Source of the DNA: Desulfobacteraceae bacterium
GTDB lineage: Bacteria > Desulfobacterota > DSM-4660 > Desulfatiglandales > Desulfatiglandaceae
Reading direction: 5' to 3'
Assembly: GCA_020349865.1 (NCBI GenBank)
Contig: CP070700.1
Location: 3,185,401-3,207,797, forward strand
Length of the DNA stretch: 22,397 bases
A program made the position numbers and the translations under genes. Within the stretch, counting starts at the first letter, position 1; each line of letters begins with the position of its first letter. The notes beneath the pieces are model-generated. The model was not told the origin of the DNA and did not search any database. It saw only the letters and a program-made list of their open reading frames with translations. Shown in pieces: positions 14,423 through 21,171 of the stretch.

Positions 14423-15907
14423 CTATATTCTCCATTCTCCAAGCGTCTCCCATGGCGTCGGCCATCCTCTCTCTTTTACTGCTGCCGATGGTTTTCCCGG
14501 AGAAATCAACTCATCCACCACATAAGCAATCCGTGCCAAGTCCGCATCTTCCATATTCTGAGTCCAGTTTGCAAAGTTCCGGTCAATGAAATCGGTAGAG
14601 GTATTGCCTTCAACAAACTCCCGTGACCTGAGTACATCGATTAGAAAGGGAATGGTGGTACGAATCCCTAAGATGACGTAGCTTTCAAGGGCGCGGATCA
14701 TGCGCCTGCGGGCCACTTCTCTCGTTCCTGCCACGATGATCAGCTTGCTAAGGATGGGATCATATTCAACGGGGACTTCAAATCCCTCGTACACACCGCA
14801 GTCATTCCGGATACCCGGACCCGCAGGTTCCCGGTGAACGACTATGAGTCCCGGTGAAGGGAAAAAATTGGCCTCAGGATCCTCCGCATAAATACGGCAT
14901 TCGATGGCGTGCTCCCTCTGGATGATATCTTCCTGTTTGAATGCCAAGGACCTGCCGGCAGCAATTTCAAGCTGCTCCCGCACAAGATCAATTCCAGTGG
15001 TCATCTCCGTGATAGGGTGCTCCACCTGGAGGCGTGTGTTGACCTCCAAGAAGTAAAACCGGCCCGAACGGTCTAACAGAAACTCTACGGTTCCCGCGTT
15101 GACATATCCCGATGCCAGAGCTGCCGACACGGCAGCCTTTCCCATGGTATCGCGAAGGGAAGGCGTCATGGCAGGGGACGGGGTTTCCTCTATGATCTTC
15201 TGGTGCCTGCGCTGTATTGAGCACTCCCTCTCGAACAGGTGTACAACATTGCCGCGTTGATCGGCCAGGATTTGAAATTCAACGTGGCGAGGCGCTTCCA
15301 GGCACTTTTCCAGGTACAAAGAACCGTCTCCAAATGCCTTTTCTGCTTCACTCGCGGCAGAGAGACATGCGGTCTCCATTTCCTCGCGGCTTGAGACGAC
15401 CCGCATGCCTTTACCGCCTCCGCCGGCAACGGCCTTCACAAGGACTGGATATCCCATTCGCTCCGCTTCCTCACACAGAAGCACCGGATCGGTTGTCGCT
15501 TCCATCATCCCGGGAATCACGGGGACTCCGGCTTTTTCCATCATGGTCCGCGCAAGGGTCTTGTTTCCAAGGTCCCGTATAACACGGGAAGGGGGTCCTA
15601 CAAAGGTTATCCCTGCTGCCTCGCAACGTTCTGCAAAATCCGGGTTTTCAGCCAAAAACCCGTAACCCGGATGAATGGCCCCGGCACCTGAATACCGGGC
15701 TGCATCCATAATCCGGTCGATATTGAGATAGCTCCTGGAAGGCTCCGTTTCTCCCAAGAGGACCCCTTCATCCGCTTCCAGGACATGGGCGGCGGCCGCG
15801 TCAGCGTCTGAATAAACTGCAACCGTTTGCATGCCCATTTCCCGGCAGGTCCTGATGATCCTGACGGCTATTTCTCCCCTGTTGGCAATAAGTATTTTTT
15901 TAAACAT
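14423..15907 (-). CDS. Biotin carboxylase subunit of an acyl-CoA carboxylase
   Basis: ATP-dependent carboxylation of carrier-bound biotin. The 494-aa protein has the start FKKILIANRGEIAVR, the glycine-rich ATP loop GGGGKGMR (162-169), ERECSIQRR (227-235, Cys230), and the catalytic block EVNTRLQVEHPITE (288-301). It ends at a PW...GEWRI tail that matches the linker after the carboxylase domain in fused MCC/PCC alpha subunits; the linker and biotinyl parts are encoded by the next gene. The ribosome site is weak (GAG). Upstream is the carboxyltransferase, 154 bp away. Split BC plus BCCP subunits also occur in other bacteria. Confidence 0.94.
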   Translation of the reverse strand: MFKKILIANRGEIAVRIIRTCREMGMQTVAVYSDADAAAAHVLEADEGVLLGETEPSRSYLNIDRIMDAARYSGAGAIHPGYGFLAENPDFAERCEAAGITFVGPPSRVIRDLGNKTLARTMMEKAGVPVIPGMMEATTDPVLLCEEAERMGYPVLVKAVAGGGGKGMRVVSSREEMETACLSAASEAEKAFGDGSLYLEKCLEAPRHVEFQILADQRGNVVHLFERECSIQRRHQKIIEETPSPAMTPSLRDTMGKAAVSAALASGYVNAGTVEFLLDRSGRFYFLEVNTRLQVEHPITEMTTGIDLVREQLEIAAGRSLAFKQEDIIQREHAIECRIYAEDPEANFFPSPGLIVVHREPAGPGIRNDCGVYEGFEVPVEYDPILSKLIIVAGTREVARRRMIRALESYVILGIRTTIPFLIDVLRSREFVEGNTSTDFIDRNFANWTQNMEDADLARIAYVVDELISPGKPSAAVKERGWPTPWETLGEWRI

Positions 15908-15930
15908 GATTTACTCTTTTACATAGGCAC

Positions 15931-16052
15931 AAGGCTTAAGGCGCACGGCGCAAGGAAACGGTCTTTGGAATCATGAATTCCTTTTTCCAAACTAAAAACC
16001 GCTCATCCTCATGCGCTTATTGTCACGCTTTATACCTTACGCCTTATGCCTT
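15931..16052. repeat. Inverted short repeats in the carboxyltransferase-carboxylase spacer
   Basis: AAGGCTTAAGGCG (15931-15943) and CGCCTTATGCCTT (16040-16052) match at 12 of 13 positions in inverse orientation, and the right part is itself quasi-tandem (CTTACGCCTTATGCCTTACACC). The first 13-mer is identical to 5490-5502. A smaller hairpin TTTGGAA/TTCCAAA (15964-15970, 15985-15991) lies between them. Confidence 0.55.
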
Positions 16053-16061
16053 ACACCTCAC

Positions 16062-17699
16062 TTACATCCTAAAGGTTCCGTACCCATACACATCATCCCT
16101 TAGGGGCGCGTTCAACGCCGCCGAGATGGCCAGACCGAGCACGTCCCTGGTCTTTGCCGGATCAAGGATTCCGTCGTCCCACATGTTTGCCGTTGAATAA
16201 TACGCGTTTCCCTCTCTCTCGGCAGAGACAATGATCGGTTCTTTGATCTGCCTCACCATTTCATCAGGGAGAGGCGGCTGTCCTTCCCTGGCTAATTGAT
16301 CGTTTTTCACAGTGATCATGACGTCTGCGGCCTGCTCTCCACCCATGACGCCGATCTGGGCATTTGGCCACATCCACAAAAAGCGGGGGGAGTAAGCCCG
16401 ACCACACATGCCGTAGTTTCCCGCACCAAAGGAGGCCCCTATAATGACCGTGAATTTGGGGACCGTGGCCGTAGACACCGCGTTGACCATCTTGTGCCCG
16501 TCCTTAGTGATTCCCACGCGTTCGTACTCTTTTCCAATGATATAGCCGTTGATGTTCTGGAGAAACACAAGAGGGATTCCCCGTTTATCGCAGAGCTGGA
16601 TGAACTGGGTGGCCTTGAGAGAACTGTCAGAGAAAAGAACGCCGTTGTTCCCCAGTATTCCCACGGGATAGCCGTGGATATAAGCCCAGCCGCAGACTAT
16701 GGTCGGCCCGTAGAGGGCCTTGAATTCAAGGAATTCACTGCCGTCAACCATACGTGCGATGACTTCCCGAACGTCATAAGGCGTGACAAGTTTTTGGGGG
16801 ACGATGCCGTAGATTTCTTTTGGGTCATAGCGCGGGGGTTTGGCTTCCCTTGTCCCGATATCCGCCTTTTTGGGAGGCGGAAGATTCCTGACGATCTGGC
16901 GGATGATCTCAATACAGTGGGCATCATCCTCTGCAAAATAGTCAGAGACCCCGGATTCCCGGCAGTGAACATGAGCCCCACCCAATTCATCGGCCGTGAC
17001 CTCTTCGCCCGTCGCCGCCAATACAAGGGGCGGGCCGCCCAAAAAAATGGCCCCGGTGCCTTTTACATGGACCACATCATCGCTCATGGCCGGGATATAA
17101 GCAGCACCTGCTGTGCATAATCCCATGACTCCACAGATCTGGGGAATTCCCATTTTTGAGAGGACGGCCTGGTTGTAAAATATACGACCACCGTCATCCG
17201 CATCCGGAAAGATCTCGGACTGGAGGGGCAAAAAAGCGCCGCCCGAGTCCACGAGATAAATGATGGGGAGCCGGTTTTCCATTGCAATGGTCTGGGTCCT
17301 GATCCCCTTCTTGACACCCATTGGATAGATAGTCCCGCCCTTTATCATGGAATCATTTCCATGGACGAGCACCTCTCTGCCCCCGACAATGCCTATCCCG
17401 GTAATGATACCCGCGCCGTGGACCTTTTTGTCATACATGCCCTTGGCGGCCAAGGGAGCTATCTCAAGAAAGGGAGTATTACGGTCAAAAAGGAGTTCCA
17501 GGCGTTTTCGGACCGGCAGTTTGTTTTGCTCGGCCAGTCTGGCCCTGGCCTTTTCGGAGCGATCGCTTGTCGCAATCTCCAGCTCTTTTCTGAGGTCCTC
17601 CACTAAGGCTTTCATGACCTGGTAATTTTCTTTGTATTCCTCACTGGACGTATCTACTCTTGTTTCAACGACTTCCATATCATTTCCATCCAAAATCAT
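16062..17699 (-). CDS. Acyl-CoA carboxylase carboxyltransferase, MCC/geranyl-CoA carboxylase type
   Basis: Transfers CO2 from carboxybiotin to an acyl- or enoyl-CoA. The 545-aa protein carries both crotonase-like halves in one chain. The N-half has GLCTAGAAY (193-201). The C-half has FLQNINGYIIGKEYE (379-393) and NYGMCGRAYSPRF (428-440) with WMWPNAQIGVMGGEQAA. This FLQN.xG and GMCGRAY wording separates 3-methylcrotonyl-/geranyl-CoA carboxylase beta subunits from propionyl- and acetyl-CoA types, so the likely substrate is a beta-branched enoyl-CoA (inference). The start is uncertain: ATG at 17697-17699, or at 17676-17678 with a GGA-rich site upstream. Confidence 0.93.
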   Translation of the reverse strand: MILDGNDMEVVETRVDTSSEEYKENYQVMKALVEDLRKELEIATSDRSEKARARLAEQNKLPVRKRLELLFDRNTPFLEIAPLAAKGMYDKKVHGAGIITGIGIVGGREVLVHGNDSMIKGGTIYPMGVKKGIRTQTIAMENRLPIIYLVDSGGAFLPLQSEIFPDADDGGRIFYNQAVLSKMGIPQICGVMGLCTAGAAYIPAMSDDVVHVKGTGAIFLGGPPLVLAATGEEVTADELGGAHVHCRESGVSDYFAEDDAHCIEIIRQIVRNLPPPKKADIGTREAKPPRYDPKEIYGIVPQKLVTPYDVREVIARMVDGSEFLEFKALYGPTIVCGWAYIHGYPVGILGNNGVLFSDSSLKATQFIQLCDKRGIPLVFLQNINGYIIGKEYERVGITKDGHKMVNAVSTATVPKFTVIIGASFGAGNYGMCGRAYSPRFLWMWPNAQIGVMGGEQAADVMITVKNDQLAREGQPPLPDEMVRQIKEPIIVSAEREGNAYYSTANMWDDGILDPAKTRDVLGLAISAALNAPLRDDVYGYGTFRM

Positions 17700-17762
17700 T
17701 CAGGGTTTCACTGCGAAGGCCGCTTAATGCAATTTTTTCAATGCCATTCATCACATTCCAAT

Positions 17763-17789
17763 CTTCGTGTCCTTCGCGCTCTTCGTGGT
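17763..17789 (+). repeat. Three 9-bp tandem units, CTTCGnGnn
   Basis: CTTCGTGTC, CTTCGCGCT and CTTCGTGGT follow each other without gaps in the spacer between acyl-CoA dehydrogenase 2 and the carboxyltransferase. On the minus (transcribed) strand they read as ACCACGAAG-type units. Confidence 0.55.
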
Positions 17790-17793
17790 TTGA

Positions 17794-18924
17794 TTAATAA
17801 CCAAGCAATACTTCATCCGCGATCTTCATGCGGGATATCTCCGAGGACGTGCCGGCAATCTGAAGGTACTTTGAATCGCGATAGCCCCCCTCAGCCGGGT
17901 TCCCGCGAATGAAACCCTGCCCGCCTAAGATCTGAAGGGCATGGCTTGCCACCTCTTCGGCGGATTCTGTACAAAAAACCTTTGCGCAATGCGCAAGCAC
18001 GCCGGCCTCCCTGTCTCCTGCTTCCGTCATCCATGCGGCCCTGTAAGCTAATAACCGGGCAGTCTGCAAAAGGGTCAGCATCTCAGCAAGCTTGAAACCA
18101 ACCTCCTGGTAGGCGATTATCGGCTTGCCCCCGCTCAAATGGATCTTTGCATAGTTCACTGCCTCATCATAGCTTCGCTGCATCTGGCCCAGGCTCGCTG
18201 CTGTAAGGATCTGGTCCTCCCACGCGCGAACTGACCTAAGTGGCTCTTCTCCCTCAAAGGGGCCTATGATACATGCTGAGGTGACTGGGCAATTCTCAAG
18301 GGTGACGGCCGAAATGGCCGTGCCGTTGTATCCAAGCGTGGAGAGCCTTTGATCAGTGGATAGCCCCTCACTGCCTTTCTTGATCAGGAAAAAAGCAACT
18401 CCTTCCCCGCTCTTTCCTGCAACCGCGATCCAGTCGGCAATGGGGCCGTTAACTACATGGTTTTTTAATCCGGATACCCGGAAACCATCATTATCACGTA
18501 CGCCTGAAGTATCCAGAGGATCGTTCTCAATATTCATGCCCCTTTCGGAAAGGGCCACTGCCCCGATAAGCCGCCCTTCCTTCAAGGGAGGGATGATGTC
18601 ATCCTTCTGATCAAGCGCACCATAGACTGCCACCAACCGTCCAAAGATCCGCGCCGTTACCTCCACCGTTAGGAAAAGTGAAGGAGATATCGTAGCTAAG
18701 CCTTCCTGGGTTGCTATGAGCGATACGCTATTCTTCCCATCATCCAATCCAAGTGTCAGATAGCCTGCTTGACCGAGTATTTGCATCCACTTCAGGGTCG
18801 CCTCACGAATCTCTTCAGCGTCTCCTTTTTCCAGTTTCGCAAGGGCTTCCCTGGATTCAGGATCAAACAGGGCTTTAATCTTCTCGCAACGGGCCCTTTC
18901 TGTTTCACCAAAATCGAAATTCAT
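17794..18924 (-). CDS. Divergent acyl-CoA dehydrogenase 2
   Basis: A 376-aa acyl-CoA dehydrogenase-fold protein. The C-terminal half is recognisable: RAWEDQILTAA (Glu236 at the helix base position), ALQILGGQGFIRGNPAEGGYRDSK and IAGTSSEIS. The N-terminal half is divergent: the usual (L)TEPxAGSD flavin/substrate motif is replaced by ALSERGMNIENDPLD (123-137), the KxFI(T/S)NG motif by LKNHVVNG, and the N-terminal helices are short on family features. This pattern suggests altered substrate binding, or a non-catalytic partner of a neighbouring dehydrogenase as in alpha2beta2 enzymes (inference). A good ribosome site (AAGGA) precedes the ATG. The gene lies between acyl-CoA dehydrogenase 1 and the carboxyltransferase in one direction. 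Confidence 0.85.
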   Translation of the reverse strand: MNFDFGETERARCEKIKALFDPESREALAKLEKGDAEEIREATLKWMQILGQAGYLTLGLDDGKNSVSLIATQEGLATISPSLFLTVEVTARIFGRLVAVYGALDQKDDIIPPLKEGRLIGAVALSERGMNIENDPLDTSGVRDNDGFRVSGLKNHVVNGPIADWIAVAGKSGEGVAFFLIKKGSEGLSTDQRLSTLGYNGTAISAVTLENCPVTSACIIGPFEGEEPLRSVRAWEDQILTAASLGQMQRSYDEAVNYAKIHLSGGKPIIAYQEVGFKLAEMLTLLQTARLLAYRAAWMTEAGDREAGVLAHCAKVFCTESAEEVASHALQILGGQGFIRGNPAEGGYRDSKYLQIAGTSSEISRMKIADEVLLGY

Positions 18925-18944
18925 AGCTTTAGTTCCTTTGATTT

Positions 18945-19080
18945 ACTACCCCCGCCCTGCCCTTCCCCTTAAAAGGTGCGGGCTTCGGCGTAAGTTCCAT
19001 TCGGCCCCGAGACTTGTCGACGAACTCAAGTCGAGTCGCTCATGGCCGAGGGCAGTCGAACGGTTTGGAAGGGGTGAAAA
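18945..19080. repeat. Degenerate palindromic spacer repeat
   Basis: The spacer between the two acyl-CoA dehydrogenase genes contains nested inverted arms: TCGGCC (19001-19006) with GGCCGA (19044-19049), and GACTTG (19011-19016) with CAAGTC (19027-19032). It looks like a degenerate member of the GTCGA-rich intergenic repeats found in many bacterial genomes (recollection, not checked). A C-rich stretch (CCCCGCCCTGCCC, around 18950) precedes it. No gene is seen. Confidence 0.5.
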
Positions 19081-19083
19081 AGG

Positions 19084-20226
19084 TCAAATCAGCTTCGATA
19101 TAATCTTCTTTGTGATTTCCGATGTGCCGCCGCCAATAGGTGCCAGCCGACTGTCTCTGAAATTTCTTTCCATCTCATATTCGTGACAGTATCCATACCC
19201 TCCGTGCAGGACCATTGCATCGTTGGCCGGCCTGAGGCTCCAATCGCCGATAAAGAGCTTGGCGACAGCCGCCTCCAAATGATTCAGGGGCCTTCCCTGA
19301 TCCTTGCACCAGGCAATGCGGTAGACCAGAGACCTGGCCGCTTCGATAAAGATTTTTATGTCTGCCAGTTTATGTTTAATGGCCTGGAATTGGGCAATGG
19401 GGCGGCCGAACTGGTAGCGCTCCTTGGCATATCGTATGCATTTCTTAAACACATAAGTCATACCACCGACAAATGGGGCCAAAAGTGCGCTTCGATCCCA
19501 TTCTACAGTCTGCATGGCCATGAGAAAACCGGCCCCTTCCTGGCCTACTAGGTTATCCGCCGGAATCTGGCAGTCTTCGAAAATCAACTCCGAAGTATGA
19601 GAGGTCCTGACTCCCATTTTGATGATATTTTTTCCTGCGGAAAAACCAGGGGTCCCCTTTTCCACGATAAAGGCTGAAACCCCGGCATGTTTCAATTCTT
19701 TCTCTGTCTTCGCATAGACAACCGCCACATCAGCGACAGGACCATTGGTGATAAACATCTTGTTACCATTTAAAATATACTGATCTCCACGCTTTTCGGC
19801 GCGTGTGGTCATGGATGCCACGTCAGAGCCAGCGCCCGGTTCGGTCAGCCCCATGCACCCGATCCACTCGCCCGATGCCAACTTTGGGATATATTTTTCT
19901 CTCTGGACATCTGTTCCATGGGCGAAGATAGTATCCGCACAAAGAAAGGTGTGGGCCCCATAGGCAAGGTTCAGTCCGCCGTCTACGCCTGCTTCACCCA
20001 GTGCTTCCCCGGCTAATGTTGTTGTCACCACATCGGCGTCGCTTCCCCCAAGGTTTTCGGGAAAATGAAGCCCGAGAATGCCAAATTCGCCCAGCTTTCT
20101 GAAAGACTGAAAATCAAATTCCCCCTTAAGTTCATGTTCCTGCACTCTTGGAACAATCTCTTTTGTGACAAAGCGAATGACCTGCCCCTTGAACATCATT
20201 TGCTCTTCAGTAAAAGAAAAATCCAT
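19084..20226 (-). CDS. Acyl-CoA dehydrogenase 1
   Basis: A 380-aa FAD-dependent acyl-CoA dehydrogenase. Motifs are MDFSFTEEQ at the start, GLTEPGAGSD (126-135), KMFITNGPVADV (156-167), ERYQFGRPIAQFQ, LHGGYGY and the C-terminal PIGGGTSEI. The MCAD-type C-terminal base is Gly (IGGGT). At the alternative base position, Glu in isovaleryl-CoA dehydrogenase, it has Asp244 in VEWDRSALLA. An Asp base is unusual but chemically plausible, and may point to an unusual substrate. Ribosome site GAGGAG. It is the first structural gene after TetR1, 74 bp downstream. Confidence 0.92.
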   Translation of the reverse strand: MDFSFTEEQMMFKGQVIRFVTKEIVPRVQEHELKGEFDFQSFRKLGEFGILGLHFPENLGGSDADVVTTTLAGEALGEAGVDGGLNLAYGAHTFLCADTIFAHGTDVQREKYIPKLASGEWIGCMGLTEPGAGSDVASMTTRAEKRGDQYILNGNKMFITNGPVADVAVVYAKTEKELKHAGVSAFIVEKGTPGFSAGKNIIKMGVRTSHTSELIFEDCQIPADNLVGQEGAGFLMAMQTVEWDRSALLAPFVGGMTYVFKKCIRYAKERYQFGRPIAQFQAIKHKLADIKIFIEAARSLVYRIAWCKDQGRPLNHLEAAVAKLFIGDWSLRPANDAMVLHGGYGYCHEYEMERNFRDSRLAPIGGGTSEITKKIISKLI

Positions 20227-20300
20227 AATCTCCTCAATTTAAAGGCGCTCAGCTTTCAGCATTCAGGAAAAGAAGAAATGTGCAATAAAACAGTTTCATA

Positions 20301-20945
20301 TCACTGATCGCTGGCCACTGAATGTCTGTTTCCCTTCTGGTTCCTTGCTCCGTTTAAAAAGACCTCTAAAATACTCTCCGCTATCCGCTCCTTTTGCGCA
20401 TCATCCTTTATTCTTAGATCCGCAAGGACCATGGCTGAAACAAAAGTCTCAAGCGCTCCAAGAAAAATGTAGGTGAGGTATCGGGCCTTGAAATCTGCCC
20501 TGAGTACCTCCTTTTTCTGGCCCTCTTCGATCACCGCCTCGGTAAGGAACATAAATTTTTTGAAATGATCCAGACGGTTATTGGTCAGGTTGGTTGTGGA
20601 TCTGGAGATTTCCGTAATAAAGACATTCACCAGTTCAGGTTCACGCTGGTAGGTGTCCAGGAAGTGGTAAATTATGCTGCTCAGGTTCTTGTGCACATGA
20701 AATTCAGCCTTGGTGATTTCTGCCATCAGCCGAAACAGGCCGTCCCACCATCGGTTAAGGATGACGTCAAACAGCTCTTCTTTATTTTTGAAGTAGTGAT
20801 AAACCAGTCCATAGGAAATACCGGCCTCCCTGGCAATGTCTGATATCCTGGCCTTGTGAAACCCCTTTTGCTTGACTATTTTCAGGGCGGCCTTAAAAAT
20901 CGCCGATTCTTTGTCTTTCTTGATCACTGCAGGATTTCTTTTCAT
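20301..20945 (-). CDS. TetR-family regulator of the acyl-CoA/carboxylase operon
   Basis: A 214-aa regulator with an N-terminal HTH (ARISDIAREAGISYGLVYHYF, about 32-52) and a helical effector domain typical of FadR/PsrA-like regulators that sense acyl-CoAs. I start it at the ATG at 20943-20945 (MKRNPAV); the longer reading from a TTG at 20981 would begin inside the palindrome and has no ribosome site. The chosen ATG also lacks a Shine-Dalgarno sequence, and the best promoter match puts the transcription start within a few bases of it, so the mRNA may be leaderless. It lies next to a perfect palindrome and heads ten downstream metabolic genes; autorepression and control of the divergent HADH-ECH gene are likely (inference). 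Confidence 0.88.
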   Translation of the reverse strand: MKRNPAVIKKDKESAIFKAALKIVKQKGFHKARISDIAREAGISYGLVYHYFKNKEELFDVILNRWWDGLFRLMAEITKAEFHVHKNLSSIIYHFLDTYQREPELVNVFITEISRSTTNLTNNRLDHFKKFMFLTEAVIEEGQKKEVLRADFKARYLTYIFLGALETFVSAMVLADLRIKDDAQKERIAESILEVFLNGARNQKGNRHSVASDQ

Positions 20946-20952
20946 CGATGTT

Positions 20953-20981
20953 ACTAAAACAGATATTGATTGACTTGTCAA
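20953..20981 (-). promoter_or_regulatory. Candidate promoter of the TetR1 operon, -35 inside the palindrome
   Basis: On the minus strand a consensus TTGACA (20976-20981) lies 17 nt from TTTAGT (20953-20958, 4/6). Transcription would start near 20946, next to the ATG at 20945. A bound repressor on 20963-20988 would cover the -35 box. Confidence 0.4.
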
Positions 20982-20988
20982 TCAATAT
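20963..20988. promoter_or_regulatory. Perfect 12-2-12 palindrome, probable TetR1 operator
   Basis: ATATTGATTGAC and GTCAATCAATAT are perfect 12-bp arms around a TT centre. The length, symmetry and TTGATTGAC half-site are typical for TetR operators bound as dimer or dimer pair. It lies 18 bp upstream of the TetR1 start and 183 bp upstream of the divergent HADH-ECH gene. Confidence 0.8.
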
Positions 20989-21075
20989 TTTATAAATTCC
21001 AATCCCGCTTCAATATTGGCAGCCCTAAATGCATTGACAGCCTGAATTAACAGTGCTGGATTATATAGCTTTGCC

Positions 21076-21105
21076 TTGACAAAGGCTTTGGGTACAACAT
21101 ACAAA
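21076..21105 (+). promoter_or_regulatory. Candidate promoter of the HADH-ECH gene
   Basis: TTGACA (21076-21081, 6/6) is followed 18 nt later by TACAAA (21100-21105, 4/6). It is about 65 nt upstream of the ATG. A second TTGACA at 21034-21039 has no well-spaced -10. Confidence 0.4.
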
Positions 21106-21171
21106 TTGCAGTCAACAAACCGTTAATATTCACACTACATTTAACTCTTCAGCAAATAATGGAGGAGACCT

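Noticed and set aside
15964..15991. TTTGGAA/TTCCAAA hairpin in the carboxyltransferase-carboxylase spacer
   Set aside because: The arms are short with a 14-nt loop and there is no T-run; support is too weak for a separate terminator call.
16296..17120. 274-codon plus-strand open frame
   Set aside because: It is antisense to the well-conserved carboxyltransferase gene and is explained by that gene's codon use.
20946..20981. Longer TetR1 start at TTG (20981)
   Set aside because: It would place the start codon inside the palindrome with no ribosome site; the ATG at 20945 gives the normal family N-terminus.
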